Below are positions 21,505 through 33,700 of a DNA stretch of 64,000 nucleotides, in pieces. The notes beneath the pieces are model-generated. The model worked only from the letters and a program-made list of their open reading frames with translations. It made no database searches and was not told where the DNA came from. Origin of the DNA: Phylloscopus collybita (Eukaryota; Chordata; Aves; Passeriformes; Phylloscopidae). Location: positions 28,416,001 through 28,480,000 of the forward strand of contig JAJNNQ010000040.1 of assembly GCA_027886175.1 (NCBI GenBank), given 5' to 3'. A program made the position numbers and the translations under genes. The first letter of the stretch is position 1, and each line of letters begins with the position of its first letter.

Positions 21505-24058
21505 GTGGGGAGCAGCAACAGATGGATGGGGGCTAACTAATTTCTATTACAATCTTCTCTCTTAAGCATTAGGAACTGATTTAGTTCCTAAAGCATGGGG
21601 GACTTTTGATCTTTTCACCTTCTGGCATTTTTTATTTTTTTTTAAGAATTCAACTTGGAGGGGATGAAACATTTTAGTAGAAATTTGGTATTTGTAATTT
21701 CTACACAGAGAGAAATGGCAATGCTAAAATTTATTTCAAAGGTAGTACAGTAAAAATCTGCTTACCCATGACACAACCTTTCTGAAGTCATCCAGTGATA
21801 GAGGGAAGCAGCCAAAACTGTGTGATTTGGGGTACTGGGAAACCTTTAACCTTTGTGGAAGTATCACCAGGTATTTGCTGTCTGTATAGAAACAAAATTA
21901 CTCCTGTCACTAAGTTTCCTTTCTAAGACCCGGCAGCAGATAAATCACACAACGCTCTCGTTCTGTGGGAAGGATACAAGTTGTGAAGACTTGTATCTCT
22001 AGGCAGGCTACACATACAGTCGCTGCTGTCTTTGAAGGGACTTGCTATGATCACTTCCTTTTTGGTGTCTTATTCTAAATGTTTTTATTTAACAGTAAAA
22101 TTCTGGAAAGGGTAAAAAATTTCATCACCTCTTAGTCTGGGTAATTCAGCATTTTTCTTGTGTTAGCTTTGTCTGTAAGAACTACTGAACTCCAGGCCAA
22201 TGTGATGACAAACTCTCAGGAAGAACAAAATTCCTGCAAGTTGGGAGGGATCAGAAAGCTCTTCTGTTCTGACTTCTAAACTTTACTGGTGGTGTTTTGG
22301 ATCATTTACTGAGCTTGTAATTTTCAGTGAGAATGAAACTGGGGAACTTTCAGTACAAAATAGCCAAGCAGCTATTTATCAAGACGTCGAATGCAAAAGT
22401 GAAAATTTAAATCTCTATGTTTCAAAAAGTGTGTGGAGGTGTCACACTGAGAACTAAAAAGCAATTTTGGAAATGAAAAGCAATGGGAAAAAAAAGTTGC
22501 AATCAATCACTTTCACATGGTATCATTTCTTCTTAAAACAACCATTTGCAGGAGGAGCTCTCTCACTGCTCACGCTCCAACAGGCTCATGTTTCAGTTTT
22601 CCTCCCCAGGCAAAGGATGGGGGCGAATCCTTCTCATGGAGAGTGCAAACTTAATCTTCAAATGAACAAAGGCTCCATGACTCATAAGTTTTCTTCTCAG
22701 GTCAGGTCATCCACTGCCAACAGCTTCCTCTGTTTACAGTCTGCTGCACTGCAGCTAGGGGTGTGGATTGTTCATGTTGCTGCTCACTGTCATGCTGCTC
22801 CTGAAAAGAAAGGGGAAACTATGTTTGTCTCTAATAAACTTTGAGAAGTGATGAAAAAAATTCAGGAATGAAGTCACCACTGCCTTTAAAGAGAAACGTT
22901 CAGAGGTTTGGATATCCTTCTAATAGTTAAAAGAAAAGAGACATTTACCTTGTATTGTCCCAAATATTAACAGAATGCCTATTTTCTTTAGGGAGGAAAA
23001 GAGTTAATGTTTTTTATTTGCTTTAGATGACTTTTACTAACTAAAATTATTAGCAATTTGAGTTTGTAACAGTTATCACATATTTTAGAATTCCTTTTTT
23101 CTTGAAGAAAATCGTGATATTGAACAGAAAACATGGGTTTGAAATATATATACAACATGTCTGTCTGCATATATGCTGTCAGGTATACATTTAATAATGA
23201 TGTGCTGAATCACAGGATTCTTTCCTTCATTAATGTATGTCATTAAAAATTTGGCTCAGTACCTCCCTTCCTGAGTAGTATCATGCTTTGCTAGTAGCTG
23301 AATTTTTAGGATTTATCATACATTGCCTCAAATCTGGTTTATTGCTTCAGATCTAAAAACATACATTTCCTGTGATATTAATCTGAACCCTCAATTTAAA
23401 AAAGTGCATGCAAATCTACTTCAGATAGTGAGGAGATGTTAGTGATAGGATACACAGGCATGGGGCAAACAAAGAGAGGAAGAAAAGAGTTACTATTTCT
23501 AAACTTGCATGTTTTTATTTAAAAAGTGGTCTTGGGGGGTTTCTCCAGCAACATGCTCCTATATAAAGGCAAGAATTGCCTATAGTGGGTGGTAGAAGTT
23601 TGCTATCTGTATGTTCTGTGTTCCTGCTTTAGAGTATTAGACCATTCCTTCTGCTTCCTCTTGGGGCTGAAAACAAGCTGGCTTACTGATAGTCCAACTC
23701 TGTCTGCCCATTACTAGAGATAAAAAGTAAAAAAGGAGACTGTTGTTACCCCGTTTTTGCTGTTCAATGACACAAAACGAGTTCACGGTCAGCATGCAGA
23801 TGTGCACACCACAGAATCATCATGGCCAGAAGAAAATTACACAATAAACTCTACTGTGCTGGAGGGAGCTTGTTGCTCTCTGTGAAAAAAAAACCATAAA
23901 AATACCATTTTTTCTTTGCTAGGAAGCATTTATTCAATATCTAAGCAGTAATTTAGATGCAGTAATTAGATAAGGCAGAACTAGATTACTACTTCTCAAT
24001 TTGGACACCCCTAAGACCAGATAAATGATGCCATCTTTAACCCTTGTGACCTGCCTGG
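21505..24058. other. Unannotated interval
   Basis: AT-rich sequence. The best frame is 125 codons on the plus strand (22467-22844), without recognisable domain or supporting splice structure. No RNA gene or repeat family recognised. Confidence 0.55.
24054..24058 (+). repeat. Target-site duplication, left copy (CCTGG)
   Basis: CCTGG directly precedes the LTR start TGTCTTGG and is repeated exactly at 24702-24706 after CCAAGACA. A 5-bp duplication is the usual size for ERVL elements. Confidence 0.85.
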
Positions 24059-24701
24059 TGTCTTGGTTTAGGAAGACAGGTATCTGCCAGGGAAACTGGG
24101 GTTTCCCCTAGAATGGAGAATGTAAACCCCTCACCCCTGCCAAATTATAATTTCACAATGAAGGGCTCTCAGGCAAAGATTTTGGGGATAGGAATAACAG
24201 TTCTTTACTAAGAATATTAACAATACAAATGTAATAGGAAACAAAACCACCCAACCAAAACAAGCAAACAAACAAACAAACAAACAACAATTTTGGAAAA
24301 CCCTGACAGAGTCAGAGCTACAACCTGACACCCTTCTGGTCAGGGTGTTGAAAGCAGTCCAAAAGTAAGTCCTTCTGAAGTGGCAGATGTGGTTCTGTTG
24401 AAGTAGAGATGATCCTGTTGCAAAAGGGTCCAGTGATGGTAAAAGGGTCCAGTGGATGGGAAAGGGTCCAGTGGATGGGAAAGGGTCCAGTGGGTCAGAA
24501 GGGGTCCAGTCTTCCTCCCAGGAAATCAGGTGAAGCTAGCTGCTTTTCTGTCCCTGTGTCTCAGTTTATTCAGACAGAAAACTGCACCCCTCCCACCCCG
24601 AGTTGCAAGAGATAAAGAAAAAAAACCAAAAAAAAAAACTCCACAACTGCTTTTTAACAAATGAAAATAGAATACACATTTTGGTTTCACAACCCAAGAC
24701 A
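24059..24701 (-). mobile_element. ERVL-type solo LTR, copy A (internally shortened)
   Basis: On the plus strand it runs from TGTCTTGGTTTAGG to CACAACCCAAGACA (643 bp). It is the inverted relative of the LTR at 11474-12244, and sense is minus by that comparison. It lacks about 130 bp of the promoter-side half found in the other copy. It carries an enlarged GGGTCCAGT minisatellite at 24421-24510 and a CAAA microsatellite near 24266-24286. A perfect 5-bp duplication (CCTGG) flanks it, so this is a clean insertion reduced to a solo LTR. The frames at 24409-24664 are products of the minisatellite. Confidence 0.9.
24421..24510 (+). repeat. Minisatellite inside the LTR, ~20-bp unit, 5 copies
   Basis: Five copies of GGGTCCAGT recur at about 19-20-bp spacing with GATGGGAAA-type spacers. 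The related LTR at 11474-12244 has only two such units (near 11873-11900), so the array expanded within this copy or its subfamily. Confidence 0.85.
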
Positions 24702-24706
24702 CCTGG
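24702..24706 (+). repeat. Target-site duplication, right copy (CCTGG)
   Basis: Exact repeat of 24054-24058 abutting the LTR end. Confidence 0.85.
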
Positions 24707-27700
24707 AGCCATCAGACATCCTCTCCATTGTTAGTGCACCTCCTCACAGAAGTCTGGCTAATTACTGGGGGTTATGTTTACAGGTATAATATGTCGTACC
24801 TGTGAAAGAAAAGTCTTCTGATCCTTTCAAGGTTTTGTTTATATATTTTCAGCATTTGAATTTGTTTTTCTGTCCATGTGATAATGCATGGTTGAGAGCT
24901 TGAAGATTTCCCCTTTTTGTGAGCCACAACCTCTGTCTGTATACTTCCACCAGAACAGAAAAACACTGATTTCTAATGGTCTGACATTTCTCTGGTTGAC
25001 AAGAGATAGAAGGCAACTCTTAGGATCTGGTGGTGGATTTCATGTATATTGAATCAGTCTGTGTCATGATTTCAAGTGCTGTTCACAGGAATCATGCATA
25101 GAAGCTATTCATTTTAGTTGCAGACCACGTTTTCCTAATGCACATCAAGTTATATATGGTGCCATGGGTCATATATCATACAACTTTCCTCTTTTGCATC
25201 AATATGTATGATGTTTTCGGTTTCAGTATATCTTGCAAAGTGATTCTTTCATAAAGCAGGAGTATAAAGCTACAGCTTCTCCATGCATTACAGAAATTGA
25301 CTGATTAGCAGAATTAGGTTATTATTCTACTTCCTTAAATGTTCATGTGTAGTGATAGGTCCATGTCCATAAGTTTACTAGCATTACCCACCACATGTAG
25401 TTACCTTTAATTTTTTGTCTGAGACCTTCATAAATTCATTTAACTGTGCTCAGACTGTTGGGCATAACACGTTTAATAGGACCATCTGTTGTGTGATGTG
25501 TAAAACCTGAAGAGTTGGTAGTCCACAGTAAATAAAAACGGAGTCCAAAGCCTCCATTTTTATGGATAAAGAACTACTTTTTACTGAATATGGGAAGAGA
25601 AAGAAGAAATCTTATGCTTTAATAAAATAGGTGTGCTCCCCACAATGTACTTGATGGTCAAGAATGAAAGCTGAGTGAGAGCACTGCAGTGCTTGCTGCC
25701 ATCGCAGCACTAATCCAGATGAACTGCTATCCAAGAGAACTCCTCTTGAGGTAGCTTGTCAAGTGGGAATGTCAACACAGTAAGACTCCAGAGCTGCACG
25801 GATTTGCACTGCAGAGCAGCTAAGTTTGTACCCTCATGTTACAAACATGTGATGACAAATCTGCCTTAAAATTTTCCTCTCTCCCTCCATGCTGCAGCTG
25901 ATTCAACAGGTTGTGTGACTGGACTCTGAGCTGTGTCTGAGAGAACCTGTAGTGGTGACAGCATCACCTTCTACAGGAGAGGAAGGCTTGACTCTCTGGG
26001 TGCAGGAAACCTCTTCAGCTGGATCTTTTGGTGATGGAACCACTGCCTGCTAGGTCAGTGAGGACAAGCCTGGGAACTCGTAGTTGCAAGATGAGCTGCT
26101 ATAATCTGTGCTGTTGGGCTGTACCTGTCAGAAGACCATTCCAAGCACATCTGTATCTCTGCTTATCACAGGCCCCTCTAGACTGTGCTCACTCTTGCAC
26201 TGTCTTTTGTGAAATCCCAGAATAAGCCATCTTGTGTTCATCTCCAGGGCTGACTACTTTTTACTAACCACAGCTCTTCAGAAGCTCCAGGAAGTTCAGC
26301 AGCTATGAGACTTTTCCTCTGGGGCTGATGGCAGCAGGCAAACACACTGACTCACATTTGATCAACTCCTGCTCTCTGCAGAGGCTGTCTAAATCAGTCA
26401 AATGAAATGAAGTGAGTAGCTTTCTGTTTAGCTGATGTACAGGAGGGTAGAATTATCCACATGCTGGGCTTAAAGGCACAATTCACAGTCAAAGATCTTC
26501 CTATCTCCTCAACAATTTTCTAGAAACCTGGCTGACAAAATCTTGTGCTCACTCTTTCCTCCTTGTTTTCTTTTTCCCTCTATGCAGTATCTCAATGGGA
26601 GATTGCACCATTACAGGCCTGCATACATGGAGTAGGTGTTTATTTTCTGATCATTCATTGAAAACTGTTCTGTGGCTGTCTTCCCCCCTCCATTGAAATA
26701 CTACAGGTTGTATTTATCCCTGCACGGGGATATATTAAAATATTCACAGAAGTGAGTGTTGAAGGAAAAGCTCACACTTTGTCTCTCTTAGTGATTAGGT
26801 TTCCTCTCAGTATCTTAGCAGGGTCTTTGTCTTCTGTTCTGCTTTATTCTTCCTCCTAAGGGCCTCCAAGCTGCTGTTGTTGGCCAGGTCTGGATTCAAA
26901 CTTTGGGAGTTTTGACTTGAATAATAAAATTAAATGCCTGCCTGAGCAACTTCTGTGGTCTCATTGGCTACCATGGCCTCAGATGACCCAGGCAGAATTC
27001 ACATATTATTAAAGAGATAAATGGTGAAAGCTCAAATCTTAAGGCACAGCACGACTTGCTAATGTACCTGCTTGTGCATGTACACTTAGCACTCCTAAGG
27101 CACCTTCACTGGCAAGAGCTTACTGGGCACTATCAGGAGCAAATATTCTTGGGAAAATAATATGTCTAGTTCCTTCTCATCGATATCCCAAAGAATTTTA
27201 TCCCCTCATGATTAGATGTTATTCTTTTTTACTTTGAACAGCTAAATGTTTTTTTTAAAAGACAAAACTTCTCACACCAGTTAATGCCTAAATTATTTAG
27301 TTAATGCCTAACATTATTTGTTTCCTTGAGAGTAAAATGCTATCTTTCTATGCTTTCTTTGCAAATTGCACTTGTAGGATATCCTATTTCAGGGATTAGG
27401 CTGGCAACTGGAAGCAAATGTATTTGTAAAACAAACTCTAAAACCTGCTGAGTGTGTAACAGAATTATGGTAGCAACTTAAGCTGTTCTATCAGAAAAAC
27501 TGTAATAACTTCCAGTTCTTCACAACAGAGTAGCAACAGTTTATTACACATTTTAGATTAATTCCCCTTGTGAAGAAAATAGGTCTCCTTCCTCTTCATA
27601 ATATAGAAAAACAATGGGACTAGAGACGAGGCAGTTTTTCTAGACAGTCTCAGAATCAAGACAGGGGTTTACAAGGGAGGTGGTGGGTTTTTCTTGTACA

Positions 27701-30700
27701 GAATAAGTGTATCACAAGATGTTTGGCTCCAAGTAATTTCAGAATTGAAAACTCAAGCAAATTCGAAAGGCAGCAAAATCATAATTCGCTGCTTTCTGTT
27801 TTGCAGAAAGCAAACTTGCAGATTTTACACAGAATTGGTAAAAATACCCAACAGCCTCACCTACAGAGCTACCTACAGAAGCTTGAAGAGATCAAAGCCA
27901 ATTTGCATTATTAGACAGGGATCAGGAAGAGAATGTATAATCATGCTCATGGGTATTTCTGTTCTCTGTTTAAAAATAAACCAAATAGTATATTCAGCTC
28001 TTATACTTTAAACTTCAAAATAATTAGGAACATTTTTATATTAAAAATTACTACTTGAAAATTTTTCCTGTAGGAAAATGGGAAATTTTCCTGTGGGATG
28101 ATGGGAAATTTAAAATTATGAGTTCATAAAAGCCACTGATTGACAAGCTCTGTAAGCCTCTGATTTTAGTATATAAAAAATAAGGTAATACCAGCAAACA
28201 TCAGACTCTTTCATAAGCTTGCTTTTAAAAGCTGGAGTTCATAACTTTGGGGGAAAATCATCAGTCCTTTGAAGGGTGAAACAGTTCTTTCTGTCTACTC
28301 TGTGATGAAGGAGGAACAAGTGGACACATCTTCCCTGTGGAAGTTGTCACAGAAGTTAAGTCAGTAGTTAGGGCTGTAATTTTGGAACTTACTTTATTTT
28401 CAAATATGTTGACTGTATTCTAACCCTGCGCATTAGAGGCACTTGAAGAAAATGTGACTCACCAGCTCTATGGCCGTGCCTGAAGAGATGAGATTTTGGA
28501 GGTTTTCAGTAGTTGATCTCCTAACTGAAGTTACTACTAAGGGATGACAAAAAGGATTTCCTGGAACTGTGATCATCTGCAGGGAGGGAAGGACAGGCTT
28601 GGATTTTATTATAGCAACTCACATTCCCTCTGGAACAGACATGAAAAAATCTACCCTCATCATTATGTCTTGCTCCAGCTAAGACATGAATGCAAGGACT
28701 GCATGAGCAGACCACTTTTAAAATTACATTAAAAGCAAGATATGTCATTGACATTGTGTGATTTACACTAGCTGGCCAGTGGTTTTTGGCTGAAATTACC
28801 ACTGTTCCTCAGTCACAGTGTGCAAAAGAATTAATGAGTCAGCCTCTGTTCAAAGGAAAATGAAGGTCATTGTCCTTCAAAGGATTTCAGATTTGAAACC
28901 CTCTTGGTTCAAAAGTCCTCTCAGCCTAGGCTGTAGCACAGGGCCTATAACAGCACCTGATTCTCTGTAGAGGTAGTAGCCATGTAAGAGCTGGTGTCTT
29001 AGGACAAAAAGGGAAATTGCAGTCAGTGCTGTCAGTGCCTATCTTCACTGGCAGCAGGAAGTAGGGAATAGATAAAGATGCCCTATTTTCTTGTACACTT
29101 AACTTTTAACTAAGTAACCAGAGCCCAAAGAGGCGTGTTCTTGCATGTACTATGTAGTCACTATGGATGGAAAAGCTGCTGACACTTGTGTCTCCTTGAA
29201 ATCAATAATGTGGCTCCCATTGCTTCCAGAGGGAACAGAGGCCAAAGCTGCAAATCCTATCATGTAATTATGAATCAAACAAAGAGTTGCAGTATATAGT
29301 AAAGCTCCACATGGCTGTGATTCAGAAAAGCACTCCATGTTCTTCATCAGGGAAGTAAATCATGCAGCAGCAGGAGACATTTTCAGCATTCTAAGTGCTC
29401 CTCAGGAAAACTAAACTCAATTTTGACTGTGCAGTTTAATGTACCTGATGCCTTAATGAAATTTTTCCAGCTTTGAGGATTGTTTGGGATTGTTCCCTTC
29501 ACAAAAACAAACAAGCAAAACCAAACAAAAACCTGAAAACAAACCAAACAAAAAAACCCCCACCCCAAACCCAAACAAAAAACAACTCAATTTTCCCTTA
29601 TTTTAATATGTTCCAGTGTGCATTTGTTTCCACAGCTGATCACTGAAACCCCAAGAAGGCAACAGCTGTTGTGAATGAACAATCAGATTGCCTAGCTAAT
29701 TAATGGTTTTAAATGGACTTGGGTTTTGTTTTTTTTTTTTTTTTTTTGCCTCTCCTTCTTGTGATTTCAGTGCTGATGAAACTGTTAATAAATTCTTAAT
29801 GAGAAAAAATATTACATAAATGTTGGGTAAACCAGGTCTTCTTTTATATTCAGAGCATAACACATAATTAAATTTACTATGTATAGAATCAGAGCTTCAT
29901 TTAACTCATCTCAACCTACCCACTCTGTGCTGAGATGAATATATCCTGCTTCTCATTTGATGTGTCCTGTTGTGTTACATGTACCACACTGATCTAAAAA
30001 TGGCATATTCTGTGGGTGCCCATGGTTGTTATCAGAACCAGACGCTGCACGCTTGCAAGACGTGACTCCACAGAGTGCCTCTACTTGGAAGAAAAAAAAA
30101 GTGCAAAATTATCTCACTTGTCCTTTAAAAACAGGTTTCTATTCCATTTAATCCATTCCTTGCAAATAATCAACTGAAAATACAATTTCCCCATTAAAAA
30201 TTCCTTTTTTTTGTTTTTTCTGTAGCATTTCCTGGTTTATTCATAGTAAGATCATAATCAAGAAAGAACAGTGCAATCTGTAAGGATTTTTTTTAAATTA
30301 GTTGGAAATCATTGCTTTTAATAACTGCTAAACAGGATGCCTTCTTAACATAAATTTTTGAAGCATACTGATTTTTTTTTCCAGCAGCTTTCCCAGAATT
30401 GCATTTTCTTTTACAAGTGTGATTTTTAAAGACAGAGTGTTATATTTTAGAATCACTAACCAAAGGTTAAAATCTTCAGTGTGGAATTTTTAAGGAATCA
30501 TACATTTATGGTAAACTCTCGTTTTTTATAAAATAGACATGTGCCATCAGCTATCTTTCTGCTGTATTGTGTGTGATATTAACCAGCCTCAGAACACTGA
30601 GAATTATTTAGCTCCTGTTCCTGCCACGGGAAGAAGACTATGTAAAATTACCTTTATCATACCAGAGACCCAAAAGCCATGAATAAGTCTTCCTATAAAA

Positions 30701-33700
30701 AAAATAACATTTGCTTTAAAACTTGTTATACTGAATATTAATTTATTTTTTAACCTTCTGCTTTCTGAGACTGTAGCACTTTCATTTTCTGTGTTTTGAT
30801 CGGAAACTCTGAGGATGTGAGTAACTTTTAAAGGGGAAGTAGAGTTTCTTCACTGACCACATAAATGCAAGAGCTGGGCTTTTATGAAAGATAATTAAAT
30901 ATTATGAAACTAGGGTGAACCAATCCAAATTGACATTGCTGAGACAACAACCCTGGAGCATGAAAAGTACTGGGTACTAATGAACAGAGTGAAGGGAAGA
31001 TAAATAATTCTGAGTCCTGGCATTGCATCCCAACAGCCAAGTACCTGCATCCAGAGTTCAGCCTAATTGTTCCTTTTCCTTGCAGGCACCAGACCAAGGT
31101 TTTCTTACAGGCACTTGTCTATGTTGCTGGGCAGAGATTTAGCTTATTTACCCAAGGTGAAAATATCTGATGATTTCTACCCACTTATCATTGTGCCCTC
31201 CTCACAACTTTAGTTTTTATTGGTTTCTTAAGATAAAAATATGGTCCTTATGTGTCTCTAATTCTGAGGTTACATTTTCTTTAAATGCTGTAGGTGTTGC
31301 AATGTGCTGAGTATATGCTGTAACAAAGGTACACATGCTTCTGACCTATATTCAGGGGCCAGAGACATGGATCAGAAAGGGAATGAGCTTTTCCTCTGTT
31401 TTGGCAGTGATATCCCAGCTTTTTTCATTGCAAATATTGAAGAAGTGCCTCTGTGACTCAGTAGGTAAGGTCTGCCAACCTATTAGCTGAGTTGTTTAGT
31501 GTGGACTTTGATTAACTTGGTACAAATTTAACTTTCTCTTGGAAAACCTAGCTGTTTGTTTTCTGTTGTTGCTACAGTTGTGGCTAATATCTTGAGATCT
31601 ACATTATAAAAATGAACAGATAACTTACTGTGTTGGTAGAGATTTTTGTTTGGCATCAGCAAGCTGCATTCATGACTACTGACAGCTGAAGCAGCCAGAT
31701 GTGTGTGTATGTGCATAGTTCTTCAACCACGTGGGCTTTTGCACAATAAATCCATTAATGCTGATTGCTTCCCTTTCTCCAAAAGGCCCTGCTTTTTTGC
31801 TTCGTTTTGCTATCTCTATCTCTAAATCAGCAAATAGCTTTTAGTAAAGTCCTAAAGGGCTGGACATTTGTGAATTACATAATTTAATGCATTAGTCACA
31901 AAACAGCAGACGAATTTGTTAAGGGTGACTCACGACTTTACTGCCTGCATCTTTTAGATGTAAAATGGATCTTTATGACTTGGGTTTTCTTTTCTTGCCT
32001 TCAACCTTCTTTATTCTTTTCTAAATGACAGATGCCTCCCCTGTTTTATGGCTAGGAACACATACTGTACGAAAAAGTCACCTGCCTTCCCTGTGAGAAA
32101 GGGGTCAGGAAGTACATGTGGTACAGTCTCTCAGTGGCAGAACATCCTCCTCTCTTGAAGGCAAATTATAAATACATTTATGGAGATTTATCATCTTGGA
32201 CTTGAAATGTAGCCTGCAACTTGAAAGTCAATATTCTTTCACAACAATTGGTATGCTACTTTGGAGTCTGGCAACTGAAGGTAGTTAGAAAGAGAAGTGA
32301 TTTCTCTGTGACCCCAACTATTTGTTTCATGCCAGTGTTTACAAAAGCATTTGCACATTTCTCAGCACCCAAAGCTGCACATGGTGCTGAAGTTGTTACA
32401 ACACCTCCCTGCCAGCAGAAGGAGAGGGCTTCCTTCCTCTCTCTGCCCCTCCCACTGCCCAGTCCCCTGCTCTCCATTCTGCTGCCTGCTGCTTGTGTGA
32501 CTGGGCAGAGAGCTGGGCTAGCCCTGAGGGCCAGAAGAGGAGAATGGTGGAGAAGGCTGGGGCAAGAAAGAAGATTCCATCCCCTTTTAGTGGTTCTAAG
32601 ATCAACTAGTGCCGCAGCCATAAGGCATGTAGATTCTCTCTGAGTTTCACTTTTCCCCTCCCTGGGTGGTTTGTCCGTGAGTCGTTGCCACACAATATAG
32701 AAAAACATTTTTTGAAGACTTGGGAAATGCGTCTGGGTGATTATGAGATATGAAAGCCTGTATTGGGTTCCTCCTCAGGGAAGAAGTTGTCACAGTTTTT
32801 TTCTCAAAACAGTCTCCCCAAATAGACCCTTAAGCAAGACAGGATGCAGCTTCTTCATGAGGTGGGTCCTCGAGACAAGGTCCATGAGTCAAGCTCGTAC
32901 TCATTTCCATTGACACGCCAAGGAGTCTTTTTTAGGCATGTACCTTCTAGGCAAATAGCGCCATCAGAAATAATTGTAGTGATGCAGCTCTTCCTTCCAA
33001 ACAAGCCAACATTTCTTAGTTCACTGGACATGTTGGCAGTGCCCTTTGATTATAGGGTTGAGTCAAAATTCAGGTTATGTCTACAGGTGCAGGAGTACCC
33101 ATGCAACAGACCTTGCTTTTACCAGAAAAAAATCTTGCTGCCTTCTCACCCTCTAGATGTCTCTTCTTATACATCTTTGCTTACTATGTTATGTTCCTTT
33201 AAAAACTGAATTACTGAAATGACTCCTTAGTTACTGGACCTTCTGTTATCTCCACCATGGTGGTTTTTCCCCTTAGGAAAACAGCCTATTCATCTCTTGA
33301 CAGATCACTTCATACCAGCCTGCCTGCCCTGGCTGCTGTTTGCCCACAGTTTGCATTCTACGGTGAAAGCTAGTTGATCAACTGTTTGCTGACCTCTTCC
33401 CTGTGCAGCAGTACACAGGAAACTGGAGAAGCAAAAACATAGTTAGTAAAAATAATACCCAAAGCCCCTCTTTACCTACTGAGGGTTTATGTAGGGGTAC
33501 AAAAAGAGTTGTCCCAGGAGTCTGGAAATCTTGCCTAAAGCAATAAGTATTTCTAGTTCACATGTGCAAATAGAACAACATTTCAGGAGTCTTTAACTCA
33601 TCACCTGCACCTTTGAAGACCAGAGCCAGGTGTGCTGAAGAGAAGAACATTGCACCTTGTGCTTACAGACACTCTATGGACTTGGTAGAAAGGATGACTT

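Noticed and set aside
32221..32708. 140-codon plus and 150-codon minus overlapping frames as genes
   Set aside because: The two are mutually exclusive on opposite strands, lack motifs and have no promoter or splice context. The GC-rich middle explains the open frames.
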